Source of the DNA: Labrenzia sp. CE80
GTDB lineage: Bacteria; Pseudomonadota; Alphaproteobacteria; Rhizobiales; Stappiaceae
Assembly (NCBI RefSeq): GCF_009650605.1
Contig: NZ_WAJT01000001.1
Coordinates: forward strand, 868,001-932,000
Reading direction: 5' to 3'
Length of the DNA: 64,000 nt
Every line of letters starts with the position of its first letter. Within the stretch, counting starts at the first letter, position 1. This document shows, piece by piece, positions 32,911 to 40,841 of this stretch. Under the pieces are notes generated by a model, which had not been told where the DNA came from, did no database searches, and saw nothing but the letters and a program-made list of their open reading frames with translations. Position numbers and translations under genes: made by a program.

Positions 32911-34377
32911 ATGACCAAAGCCCATTCACCTTTCGAGGATTTTAAAAGCCGTTTGCAAGGACCAGATCTGGCGAGCCGGTTACGCGCAGGCCTTATTGGT
33001 GAGGGCGCAATGATCGAGGGCCCATTCGGTGCCAAGCCATTGATCTATGCAGATTATGTTGCCTCAGGACGCGCCTTGCGCCAGGTCGAGGACTTCATTC
33101 TCACCGAGGTGCTTCCCTATTACGCCAACAGCCACACGGAGGCGTCCTGGTGCGGGTCGCACATGACCCGTTTGCGGGCGGCAGCGCGTTCGAAAATCGC
33201 GCAGCTTTGCGGTGCCCAAGAGGGTTTTGCTACGATCTTTGCCGGATCGGGTGCGACGGCCGGGTTGAACCGCCTGGTGCATCTCCTGGGCGTTTCAGAG
33301 GCGGTAAGCGAGGAAGGCTTGAAGCCGCTGGTTCTGATCGGTCCCTATGAACATCATTCCAACATTCTGCCCTGGCGGGAAAGCGGCGCGGATGTGATTG
33401 AAATCGGCGAAGCGGCCCAGGGCGGTCCTGACCTTGAACACCTTGAATCCGTGCTGCGTGAACAGGCTGCCGGCCGGCTGACGATCGGCTCCTTCTCGCT
33501 TATGTCAAACGTGACCGGCATCGTCACGGACGCGGATCAGGTCACCCGGATCCTCAAACGTCATGGCGCACTGGCGGTCTGGGATTGCGCGGGTAGCGGT
33601 CCTTATCTGCCAATCGACATGAAAGCTGGCACCGATGCGCAAAAGGACGCGATTGTGGTTTCGCCGCACAAGTTCATCGGTGGTCCGGGCGCGTCCGGTG
33701 TGCTGATTGTGCGGGAAGGGGCGGTGCGTCGGCATTTTCCTGTTCAGCCGGGAGGCGGCACCGTGCGTTTCGTCTCGCCTTGGGGCCATGACTACAGCGA
33801 TAGCCTTGCCGCACGTGAAGAGGCAGGTACGCCAAATGTTGTGGGCGATATTCGTGCCGCGCTTTGCTTTCTGGTCAAAGACGCGCTGGGCCAGACATTT
33901 CTGGATCAGCGGCATGACGAGCTGCGCCAGGCAGCCATCAGCCTCTGGCGGGCGAATGAAAACATCGAGATCCTGGGCAACCCCGAGGCCACCTACAAGG
34001 TACCTATGTTCTCCTTTAGGGTTCGCGATTGGCAGAAGGGTGGCTACTTGCATCAGCAACTGGTGACCCGCATGCTGTCCGACCTCTACGGTATTCAGGC
34101 GCGCGGCGGATGTGCCTGTGCCGGGCCTTATGCCCATCGGCTGCTGAGCTACGACCGGGACACGTCAAGTGCCCTGCGCGACAGTATCCTGGCCGGCGAG
34201 GAGTTGGAAAAACCGGGCTGGATCCGGCTAAATTTCTCCGCGCTGATGAGCGCGGAAAAGGTTGAGACCGTGCTGCAGGCTGTCGATGATCTGGCGCGAA
34301 ATCCCTATCCCATGTGTGAGGCCTATCACTGCGACGAGACCACAGCTCGTTTCAAGGCCCGCGAGGAGGCGGCCTGA
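32911..34377 (+). CDS. Class V aminotransferase-fold PLP enzyme, cysteine desulfurase/EgtE-like
   Basis: A 488-residue PLP enzyme of the cysteine desulfurase/selenocysteine lyase class. The PLP lysine is Lys254 in SPHKFIGGPG, the Asp of the cofactor site is in VWDCAGSGPY, and the catalytic-cysteine loop position holds ARGGCACAGPYAHRLL (Cys401, Cys403). It is about 80 residues longer than SufS. It overlaps the start of the following amidotransferase by one base. Fold-class C-S lyase activity is likely; the pairing recalls EgtE with EgtC in ergothioneine synthesis, but no EgtB or EgtD is in the window. Confidence 0.8.
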   Translation: MTKAHSPFEDFKSRLQGPDLASRLRAGLIGEGAMIEGPFGAKPLIYADYVASGRALRQVEDFILTEVLPYYANSHTEASWCGSHMTRLRAAARSKIAQLCGAQEGFATIFAGSGATAGLNRLVHLLGVSEAVSEEGLKPLVLIGPYEHHSNILPWRESGADVIEIGEAAQGGPDLEHLESVLREQAAGRLTIGSFSLMSNVTGIVTDADQVTRILKRHGALAVWDCAGSGPYLPIDMKAGTDAQKDAIVVSPHKFIGGPGASGVLIVREGAVRRHFPVQPGGGTVRFVSPWGHDYSDSLAAREEAGTPNVVGDIRAALCFLVKDALGQTFLDQRHDELRQAAISLWRANENIEILGNPEATYKVPMFSFRVRDWQKGGYLHQQLVTRMLSDLYGIQARGGCACAGPYAHRLLSYDRDTSSALRDSILAGEELEKPGWIRLNFSALMSAEKVETVLQAVDDLARNPYPMCEAYHCDETTARFKAREEAA

Positions 34378-35162
34378 TGTGCCGTTGGGCTGCTTGGAGT
34401 GGTGCGCCGAAGTTTCTGGAAGAGTTGATCTGTGATCCTGAGCATTCGCTTATCCATCAAAGCCGTAATGCCTTTTCGTGCAAGACGCAGGTCAACGCGG
34501 ATGGGTTTGGACTTGCCTGGTACGACTACCGCAAGGAGCCCTGTGTCTACAAAGATGTTCGCCCGGCCTGGGCTGACGCCAATCTGCTGCAGCTGGCTCA
34601 TCATGTGCGCTCGCCCTTGTTTCTGGCGCATATTCGGGCTTCGACGGGCACTGCGACCAGTCATGACAATTGCCATCCCTTCACCCATGGCCGCTGGAGT
34701 TTCATGCACAATGGCCAGATCGGCGGCTACGGCCTGATCCGCAAGCGGCTCGATGCGATGATCCCCGATCACCTCTATCAATACCGAACGGGCGCGACAG
34801 ACAGCGAGGCCCTGTTTCTGATCGCCGTCGGATACGGTCTTGAGCATGATCCGGTGGGAGCAATGCGCCGCGCCGTTCAGGAGGTGGAAGACGTTGCGCG
34901 GACGCATGGCCAACTTCCCTACATGCGCTTTGCTGCGGTTTGGTCCGATGGTCAGCATTTATTTGCGGCGCGCTACGCTTCCGACAACCGCGCGCCCAGC
35001 CTTTTCTACCGCAACTTCGCTGACGGCACGTCCGTGGTGTCCGAACCCCTGGATGAAGCGCCGGAGGCCTGGACGGAAGTAACGTCCGGCACGATTGTCC
35101 TGCTTGCCGATGGTTCTATGGAGGAACAGCGCTTCAATGCGTCAATGGTGTCTGCTGCCTGA
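34377..35162 (+). CDS. Class II glutamine amidotransferase, EgtC/YafJ-like
   Basis: A 261-residue Ntn-hydrolase. The catalytic cysteine is Cys2 of MCRWAAWSG, exposed after removal of Met. Family motifs NADGFGLAWYD, LAHIRASTG, NCHPFTHGRWSFMHNG and DSEALFLIAV are intact, so it should be active. EgtC hydrolyses a gamma-glutamyl amide bond in ergothioneine synthesis; YafJ-type homologs have unknown roles. Its start (TGATG) is coupled to the upstream PLP enzyme, so both proteins probably act on one gamma-glutamyl sulfur or selenium compound (inference). Confidence 0.85.
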   Translation: MCRWAAWSGAPKFLEELICDPEHSLIHQSRNAFSCKTQVNADGFGLAWYDYRKEPCVYKDVRPAWADANLLQLAHHVRSPLFLAHIRASTGTATSHDNCHPFTHGRWSFMHNGQIGGYGLIRKRLDAMIPDHLYQYRTGATDSEALFLIAVGYGLEHDPVGAMRRAVQEVEDVARTHGQLPYMRFAAVWSDGQHLFAARYASDNRAPSLFYRNFADGTSVVSEPLDEAPEAWTEVTSGTIVLLADGSMEEQRFNASMVSAA

Positions 35163-35194
35163 CTTTTGACGTCAAAGGTTTCCTGTGCACCAGG

Positions 35195-35225
35195 AAAAAA
35201 GCCCGCCATTCGGCGGGCTTTTCGT
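35195..35225 (+). terminator. Rho-independent terminator
   Basis: AAAAGCCCGCC and GGCGGGCTTTT form a perfect 11-bp stem with a four-base loop (ATTC) after the amidotransferase gene. The A/T flanks make it able to work in both directions, serving the convergent metY as well. Confidence 0.9.
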
Positions 35226-35253
35226 TTTCGGCAGCTGCCTGGAATATGACCGC

Positions 35254-36537
35254 TCAGACCTGTTCCAGAGCCTGATCAAGATCGGCGATGATATCTTCGG
35301 CATCTTCAATGCCGATGGACAGGCGAACCACTTCCGGTCCTGCGCCCGCAGCCGTTTTCTGTTCGTCCGTCAGCTGACGGTGTGTCGTCGATGCCGGATG
35401 GATGATCAGGGAGCGCGTGTCTCCGATGTTTGCCAGATGGGAAAAGAGCTGGACGTTCGAAACCAGCCCGACACCGGCGTCATAGCCACCATCCAGACCG
35501 AAGGTGAAGACCGCGCCGGCGCCCTTGGGGCTGTATTTCTGCTGAAGCGCATGGTTCGGATCTTCCGGAAGTGCTGCATAGGAGACCCAGGACACTTTCG
35601 GGTGGGCCGACAGATGCAGGGCCACCTTCTTGGCATTGTCACAATGGCGTTGCATGCGAAGGGGCAATGTCTCGATGCCGGTGAGGATCTGGAACGCGTT
35701 GAAGGGAGAGATTGCCGGACCCAGATCGCGCAGGCCAAGCACGCGGCAGGCGATTGCAAAGGCGAAGTTGCCGAAGGTCTCATGCAGGACCACGCCCTGA
35801 TACTCGGGCCGCGGCTCGGACATCAGCGGATAGCGACCGTTCGCGGACCAGTCAAAGCTGCCGGCATCAACGATGATGCCTCCCATGGAGTTGCCGTGGC
35901 CGCCCATGAATTTTGTCAGGGAATGAAGAACAACATCAGCGCCATGCTCGATGGGGCGGCAGAGGTAGGGCGTTGCCATGGTGTTGTCGACCGCCAGCGG
36001 AATGCCCTTTGCCTTGGCGATGGCGGCAATGCCGGCAATATCGACGACAATGCCGCCAGGGTTCGCCAGGCTCTCGATGAAGATCGCCTTGGTGTTCTCG
36101 TCAATTGCCGCCTCAAAGGTCGACAGGTCGTCCGGATTGGCCCATTTGACGGCCCAGCCGAAGCTCTTGAACGAATGGTTCAGCTGGTTGATGGACCCGC
36201 CATAAAGTTTGTTGGCGGCGACAATATTATCGCCCGGCTGCATCATGGTGTGGAAGGCAAGGAGCTGGGCCGAATGCCCGGAAGCCGTTGCCAGCGCTGC
36301 CGTGCCACCTTCAAGCGCGGCGACCCGCTCTTCAAGCACAGCCGTCGTCGGGTTGGTGATGCGGGTGTATATGTTGCCAAAGGCCTGCAGGCCGAAAAGG
36401 GAAGCTGCGTGATCCACATCATCAAAAACGAAGGACGTGGTCTGGTAGATCGGTGTGGCGCGCGCGCCCGTGGCTGGATCCGGCTGAGCGCCTGCGTGAA
36501 TCGCCAGTGTCGAAAATCCCGGTATGCCGTCGCTCAT
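35254..36537 (-). CDS. metY: O-acetylhomoserine sulfhydrylase
   Basis: A 427-residue PLP enzyme of the Cys/Met metabolism family that makes homocysteine from O-acetylhomoserine and sulfide. The MetY-type segments are TTSFVFDDVDHAASLFGLQ, RITNPTT, the PLP lysine in HSLTKFMGGHGNSMGG and the C-terminal RLSIGIEDAEDIIADL. Length (about 430) favours MetY over MetB/MetZ (about 390). GAGGAGG precedes the ATG at 36537. Direct sulfhydrylation fits a sulfur-oxidising host. No SAM riboswitch was recognised upstream. Confidence 0.92.
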   Translation of the reverse strand: MSDGIPGFSTLAIHAGAQPDPATGARATPIYQTTSFVFDDVDHAASLFGLQAFGNIYTRITNPTTAVLEERVAALEGGTAALATASGHSAQLLAFHTMMQPGDNIVAANKLYGGSINQLNHSFKSFGWAVKWANPDDLSTFEAAIDENTKAIFIESLANPGGIVVDIAGIAAIAKAKGIPLAVDNTMATPYLCRPIEHGADVVLHSLTKFMGGHGNSMGGIIVDAGSFDWSANGRYPLMSEPRPEYQGVVLHETFGNFAFAIACRVLGLRDLGPAISPFNAFQILTGIETLPLRMQRHCDNAKKVALHLSAHPKVSWVSYAALPEDPNHALQQKYSPKGAGAVFTFGLDGGYDAGVGLVSNVQLFSHLANIGDTRSLIIHPASTTHRQLTDEQKTAAGAGPEVVRLSIGIEDAEDIIADLDQALEQV

Positions 36538-37351
36538 TTGAGCCTCCTCCAAGTCAGTTTTGCGCATACTGGCGGAAGGCTGCGAAGGCGTAAAGGCAAG
36601 ATCTTGCGCTGGCGGCGCAGTTTGCCAAAAGGGCGTTTCAATGCATGGGCGCCGGAGGCGGCGTACCCGTGCCGTTTGGCCAGCACCAATCCCGCCGCAG
36701 GATGTCTCCCCGGCGTTTTGGCTGGTCTCAGTTTCCCGTTCAAACGGGATGGCAGGCGCTCCGGACTTGCCGGGAGCAGTTGGGAAAGTGGGATGTGCAA
36801 GGCCGTCGCGCCTGCCCGGATTTCGTGTCCCAAATGACTGAACGTGCGCCTTTCTCTTTTCTGCGCGCCGGAAGTAGAGCGTCCTCCGGTTTGCCAGATA
36901 CGAAACGCGCCTGAGACGTGCAGCGTCACTCCCCGCTGCAGGTCCAAGCTGCCAGTCACCGGTGCCCGCTACCGTCCGTTACACGGCAGAAAGCCCCTCG
37001 AAGCCCGGTCCCTGCCACCGCGAACGGACGGTCCGAACTCGGCCCCGTGATGGCAGGAACGGGATCAATGATACGGCAGGTCTGGCAAGGGAGGATAAGT
37101 TCCGGCTATTCACGGGCGGTCGGCGTGTTTTCAATGCCTTGGGAAGTGCCTATCCCTGCCGAAATGAGGGATAAGCCTTGAGTAGCCCCTCCGCCGTCAT
37201 CACCGCCTTGTGCCAGGCTCTATTGATCTCGAAGCGTTTAGACCAAAGCCGAAAAGGGGCGGCGGCACTGAGTCTGGCTCATACCCGCCCGGCTTGGCTG
37301 CCACGTGAATTGGATACCCGCGCAGGGCGGGATGACCGTCGAAGGCGTAGC
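36538..37351. other. 814-base intergenic region without a recognisable gene
   Basis: No open frame here has family similarity or a plausible start region; frames of up to 141 codons exist on the minus strand but have basic, low-complexity translations. The region holds several inverted repeats: CCCGTT-CA-AACGGG (36735-36748), a nested structure at 36971-37032, TATCCCT...AGGGATA (37151-37173), and two neighbouring ATACCCGC stretches at about 37281-37345 that look like a dispersed intergenic repeat. Confidence 0.6.
36971..37032. repeat. Nested inverted repeat, possible structured RNA
   Basis: ACCGTCCGTT (36971-36980) is a perfect 10-base inverted copy of AACGGACGGT (37023-37032). Inside it GGCAG (36985-36989) pairs with CTGCC (37012-37016), leaving a 22-base G/C-rich loop. 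Nested pairing of this kind is typical of a folded RNA or a small mobile-element relic. It lies 434 bases upstream of metY and far from the CoA-binding gene start, so a leader role is not obvious. Confidence 0.45.
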
Positions 37352-37870
37352 CTAGCTCTTCAGACCCCGGCGCTGGAAGCCGTCGCGGAGTGTCGGGCGT
37401 TTAGAGGAGAGGGTGCGGGAATTGACACCGGCCCAGCCGATTTCGCCGGAAAGCCTGCCGTACTCGATCTTCGGGCAGCGATCCATAACGACCTTGATAC
37501 CGGCAGCTTCCGCGCGAGCGGCGGCCTCGTCGTTGCGGACGGAAAGTTGCATCCAGATCACCTTCGGCAGGCGATTAGAGACGATTATATCGTCCACGAT
37601 CTTGGCGGCTGCGTCTGAATTTCGGAAGATGTCGATCATGTCCGGAACTTCAGGCAGGTTCTCCAGGCTGGCATGAGTCATCTGACCGAGGATTTCCTTG
37701 CCTGCATGACCTGGGTTGATCGGCCACACATCATAACCTTTCGACAGCATGTATTTCAGAACGAAATAGGACGGGCGCACGGTGTTGGCGCTGGCGCCGA
37801 CCATGGCGATGGTCCGGATCTCGTCCAGGATGCCCTTGATGTAGGCGTCAGAATAGCTGTCGTGGTTCAT
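37352..37870 (-). CDS. CoA-binding protein (YccU-like)
   Basis: A 172-residue Rossmann-fold protein of the CoA_binding_2/YccU family: IRTIAMVGASANTVRPSYFV at the nucleotide site, VWPINPGHAGKEILG and VVMDRCPKIEYGRL near the C-terminus. The C-terminal tail (SSKRPTLRDGFQRRGLKS) is basic. Homologs often lie near metY/metZ in alphaproteobacteria. The biochemical role is unknown. Confidence 0.85.
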   Translation of the reverse strand: MNHDSYSDAYIKGILDEIRTIAMVGASANTVRPSYFVLKYMLSKGYDVWPINPGHAGKEILGQMTHASLENLPEVPDMIDIFRNSDAAAKIVDDIIVSNRLPKVIWMQLSVRNDEAAARAEAAGIKVVMDRCPKIEYGRLSGEIGWAGVNSRTLSSKRPTLRDGFQRRGLKS

Positions 37871-37963
37871 GGGTACCCCGATTGGACTGCTTGCCTGTCC
37901 CTGAAATTGACGCGGCGATGAGCGTGTGACCTGACTTTTATCTAGTTGTCCAGGGACAAGTTA

Positions 37964-37989
37964 GCAAGCTGGTCAGTTCGCCAGCTTGC
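37964..37989. terminator. Hairpin downstream of the DnaB-like gene
   Basis: GCAAGCTGG and CCAGCTTGC form a perfect 9-bp stem with an eight-base loop, 16 bases past the stop of the leftward DnaB-like gene. On the plus strand it is followed by CATCGTTTTTC; on the minus strand there is no T-run. Confidence 0.5.
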
Positions 37990-38005
37990 CATCGTTTTTC
38001 GTGCC

Positions 38006-38719
38006 TCAGGCGGCCTTGCCGACGTGGACGGAACCCTCATGCATAAAGTAGGTTTTCGAGAAGAGCGAGAGATCGACAGGGTTCGGCAAACGAATGTCTG
38101 AAAGGTCGGGTATCTCCCGGCAAGCAGCCTCAAAACGGCGATCGATCTGAGACAGCAGAATGACAATGAGGCCCTGTCGACCAGCCCATGCCTTGAGTGA
38201 CTGCAGCTGAGTATCCAAATCCGGGTGCGCTCGCTTCTGGTCCAGAAGCTGGAGATAATCAACGACCACGAGCGTACCAGCTGGTGCATCCGATGTTTGC
38301 TCGATGATGTGATCTGCACATATCAGATCGGATGTGTCGATCATCAGATCGCAGGGAAATTCGGGGGCCGTAGCACCTAGCTTTTTCAGACGTTCCGCTG
38401 TCCCATCTTCCGTATACTCCAGCGTGAAGAAATAGCCTTTTTTGCCGTCGCGAATTGTCTCCAGCAGGAGCTCAAGTCCGAATAGGGTCTTGCCATGCCC
38501 GGGCCGAGCGCCCAACAGCACGAGTTCGCCGCGTTTGAGGGTGGGCAGGAGACGTTGTGCAGGGCTCAGCCGGGCGAATTGAGCCGCCAGATGGCTCCAG
38601 GTGGCGTAACCTTCGTCGCGCGCAATTTTATCAAGCGCCGCGCTCAGAGGCGATCCGGTTTCGTCCGCGAGCTGACGGGCGCGGCGTTTCAAGGTAAATA
38701 TGGGGGCTGTGAGTTTCAT
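38006..38719 (-). CDS. Stand-alone DnaB-like RecA-fold ATPase
   Basis: A 237-residue protein that aligns in outline with the C-terminal RecA domain of the replicative helicase DnaB. It has Walker A GARPGHGKT (70-78), Walker B LVVVDYLQLLD (150-160), and LLSQIDRRFE...DLSDIR (189-210), which mirrors the DnaB LSQLNR...SDLRES stretch. The first 55 residues form a small helical region (TLKRRARQLADETGSP) instead of the DnaB primase-interaction domain. The usual arginine-finger motif is not clear. It may load on DNA/RNA as an accessory ATPase; its function is unknown. Confidence 0.75.
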   Translation of the reverse strand: MKLTAPIFTLKRRARQLADETGSPLSAALDKIARDEGYATWSHLAAQFARLSPAQRLLPTLKRGELVLLGARPGHGKTLFGLELLLETIRDGKKGYFFTLEYTEDGTAERLKKLGATAPEFPCDLMIDTSDLICADHIIEQTSDAPAGTLVVVDYLQLLDQKRAHPDLDTQLQSLKAWAGRQGLIVILLSQIDRRFEAACREIPDLSDIRLPNPVDLSLFSKTYFMHEGSVHVGKAA

Positions 38720-39086
38720 GTGACTTGCCTTGTATCCAGGGCGAGTACCGCAATCCCTCCTGATGCGTTTGCCCTGAAAATACCAGGTTCACAAGATGAC
38801 TGCCCTGCATGTCGATTGCTTCCCCAAGTGGAGGGAGGAGGCTTAGGCAAAGCCTTCCAAAATCGTATGAAAACCGAACGCGATTCGCAAGTGAAGGGTC
38901 TCAGCTGTCCCTCCGGCAGCTGGAGCTTCTTCAGGTGCCCATGCTCTTCTTTCGCATGGTTTTCACATGAGACCGTTGGGGCTGGATTGGTTCGCGAGGG
39001 CATGTGACAAGGTCAATAGTTGCGCAATGTCGTTCATTTGGCATGTGCCGCTCCCCTGGCCGTTGTGTGGAGGCCGAGTTGTTCTC
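38720..39086. other. 367-base gap upstream of the DnaB-like gene
   Basis: A 95-codon minus-strand frame (39003-38716) ends by ATGA overlap with the DnaB-like start, which would suit translational coupling. Its translation (SRTNPAPTVSCENHAKEEHG near the start) has no family features and no good ribosome-binding site, so it is not called as a gene. Otherwise I see only the leader of the DnaB-like gene (AAGG eight bases before its ATG). Confidence 0.4.
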
Positions 39087-39527
39087 CTACCAATCCGTGC
39101 CATCGGAATATTCGGCAGGGCCCTTGATCTCGATCTTGTTGCCAAAAGGATCGCGGACATAGAACGAATGCCCCATGCCCCGGGCGCCGCCGTGCATGGC
39201 CTCGCGGATGATCTCGACGCGATGGCTTTGCAGATGTGATCTCAACTCGTCATGGTCGAAGGGACTTGTCGCAATGCAGATGTGATCGACATTGCGCCCG
39301 CCGGGAACTGGTGGGACCGCGTCATTCGCGCCCGGGTGTGTTATGTCCCACAGAACGATCAAAGCTGCTCCACACCAGACTTGTTCCATGCCGAGCGTCG
39401 GGTAGGAATAGCCGCGTTGGCACCCCAGGACTTCCTGGTAAAAGCCGAGTGCCTTTTCCATGTCGTCGACAATGAAAACCACATGGTCGATCCCGACAAG
39501 GGAGAAGGGAATTGCGGTTCCTGCCAT
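39087..39527 (-). CDS. VOC-family (glyoxalase/dioxygenase fold) protein
   Basis: A 146-residue vicinal-oxygen-chelate protein. Metal-ligand positions are His in VGIDHVVFIVDDMEKALGFY, a His in NVDHICIATS, and Glu in GNKIEIKGP near the C-terminus, so a metal site is probably kept. It starts three bases after the crotonase stop and is likely co-transcribed with it. The substrate is not predictable. Confidence 0.85.
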   Translation of the reverse strand: MAGTAIPFSLVGIDHVVFIVDDMEKALGFYQEVLGCQRGYSYPTLGMEQVWCGAALIVLWDITHPGANDAVPPVPGGRNVDHICIATSPFDHDELRSHLQSHRVEIIREAMHGGARGMGHSFYVRDPFGNKIEIKGPAEYSDGTDW

Positions 39528-39530
39528 GGA

Positions 39531-40367
39531 TCAGTCGTCCGTCCATTCGGGTTTGCGCTTTTGAAGGAAAGCGTTGATGCCTTCCTGCGCGTCGTTGGCC
39601 ATCATGTTGTCGACCATGGTCTGGGCGGCGAAGTCATAGGCGTCAGAGAGCGGCATTTCGAGCTGGCGGTAGAAGGCTTCCTTGCCGATCTTGAGCGTGT
39701 GCGCCGACTTGGAGGCTATGGCCTCAGCATATTTCTGCACCACCTGATCGAGATAATCGCGCGGCACGATGCGGTTGATCAGGCCGAAGTCCTTGGCGGT
39801 GGAGGCATCGATGCTCTCGCCGGTCAGAAGCATTTCCATGGCCTGTTTGGGCGCGACGTTGCGGCTGAGGGCGACCATGGGGGTGGAGCAGAAGAGGCCG
39901 ATGTTGACGCCCGGTGTGCAGAAGGTTGCCGTGTCGACTGCCATGGCGAGATCACAGGAGGCGACGAGCTGGCAGCCTGCAGCTGTGGCAACGCCCGTGA
40001 CGACGGCAATGACCGGCTTGGGCAGACGGACAATTTGCTGCATCAGGTCCGAGCACTGGCGCATGATGGCTTCATAGGTGGCCTTGCCGCCATCGGCTTC
40101 GGCGCGGGCCGCGGTCAATTCCTTGAGGTCATGGCCGGCGCAAAAGACCTTGCCTTCAGCGCCCAGAACGACGACGCGCACGTCCGGATCCTCGGCCGCC
40201 TTGGTCAGTTCGGCAGACAGGGCGCTCATCATCTCGCGGGAGAGCGCGTTCATTTTCTCCGGGCGCTGCATGACAATCCGGTAGACGCCCTGATGCAGGA
40301 GCGTTGCAAGCAGTGGCTTGCCGTCGGCGTCGGAAGCTGCTGTTTCTGGCGTGGCGGAGGCGGACAT
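39531..40367 (-). CDS. Enoyl-CoA hydratase/isomerase-family protein lacking catalytic glutamates
   Basis: A 278-residue crotonase-fold protein. The oxyanion-hole segments FCAGHDLKEL and TGVATAAGCQLVASCDLA are present, but the two positions that carry the paired catalytic glutamates in enoyl-CoA hydratase hold Gln (AAGCQL) and Gly (FCTPGVNIGLF). This is the pattern of the ECHDC3-like branch, so it is probably not a classical hydratase; isomerase, hydrolase or binding roles are possible. It is followed by the VOC gene. Confidence 0.85.
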   Translation of the reverse strand: MSASATPETAASDADGKPLLATLLHQGVYRIVMQRPEKMNALSREMMSALSAELTKAAEDPDVRVVVLGAEGKVFCAGHDLKELTAARAEADGGKATYEAIMRQCSDLMQQIVRLPKPVIAVVTGVATAAGCQLVASCDLAMAVDTATFCTPGVNIGLFCSTPMVALSRNVAPKQAMEMLLTGESIDASTAKDFGLINRIVPRDYLDQVVQKYAEAIASKSAHTLKIGKEAFYRQLEMPLSDAYDFAAQTMVDNMMANDAQEGINAFLQKRKPEWTDD

Positions 40368-40481
40368 GGCGTTTTCCCGGATGTGATACCCAAATGGCTT
40401 TCAGGCCCGGTTGTCTCCGGGCTTTGCACTCAGCCGATCAGTACAATGTCCGGGCGGCCGCCTCCAGCCGAAATGCGATGC

Positions 40482-40838
40482 CTAACTCAGCAATTTGTCC
40501 AATTTGGCGGCGCAGATGAAGTCGTTGCCTGTCAGGCCGCCCAGTTCGTGGGAGGTGAAGACAAGGGTGCAATAGCCCCAGCCAAAGCTGACATCCGGGT
40601 GATGGCCCTGCTGGTCGGCCAGGAAGGCAGCCGCATTGGCGGTGTAGACGGCCTTGGCAAAGCCCTTGAAGCGCAGGGTGCGCGTGATCGCGGTGGCGCC
40701 GTCGTTCAGCGACCAGTCCTCGTGCAGGGAGGTCATCTGGGCTGTGGCCTCTTCCGCATTCAAGGTGCCGCCAATGCCCTGACAGGGCTCACAGGTCATA
40801 TCCGTCAGGGTCTTTTCTTCTGTGCTTGGGGACGTCAT
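40482..40838 (-). CDS. phhB: Pterin-4a-carbinolamine dehydratase
   Basis: A 118-residue protein with the PCD signature: helix segment ANAAAFLADQQGHHPDVSFGWGYCTLVFTSHE includes the active-site HHPD and a conserved distal His. It regenerates quinonoid dihydropterin for phenylalanine hydroxylase. A 30-residue N-terminal extension contains Cys (TCEPCQG). It starts three bases after the phhA stop. Confidence 0.93.
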   Translation of the reverse strand: MTSPSTEEKTLTDMTCEPCQGIGGTLNAEEATAQMTSLHEDWSLNDGATAITRTLRFKGFAKAVYTANAAAFLADQQGHHPDVSFGWGYCTLVFTSHELGGLTGNDFICAAKLDKLLS

Positions 40839-40841
40839 GGC

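Noticed and set aside
35185..36837. 550-codon plus-strand open frame
   Set aside because: It is antisense to metY over most of its length and has no domain features; metY is certain.
36534..36959. 141-codon minus-strand frame upstream of metY
   Set aside because: Its translation is Arg/Pro/Leu-rich without family features, overlaps the metY start and has no ribosome-binding site; treated as non-coding.
36538..37000. SAM-type riboswitch upstream of metY
   Set aside because: I looked on the minus strand for SAM-I, SAM-II and SAH riboswitch cores and for cobalamin-box sequences and found no convincing match.
38716..39003. 95-codon frame ending by ATGA at the DnaB-like start
   Set aside because: The overlap is suggestive, but the translation shows no secondary-structure or family pattern and there is no Shine-Dalgarno; the overlap may be chance.
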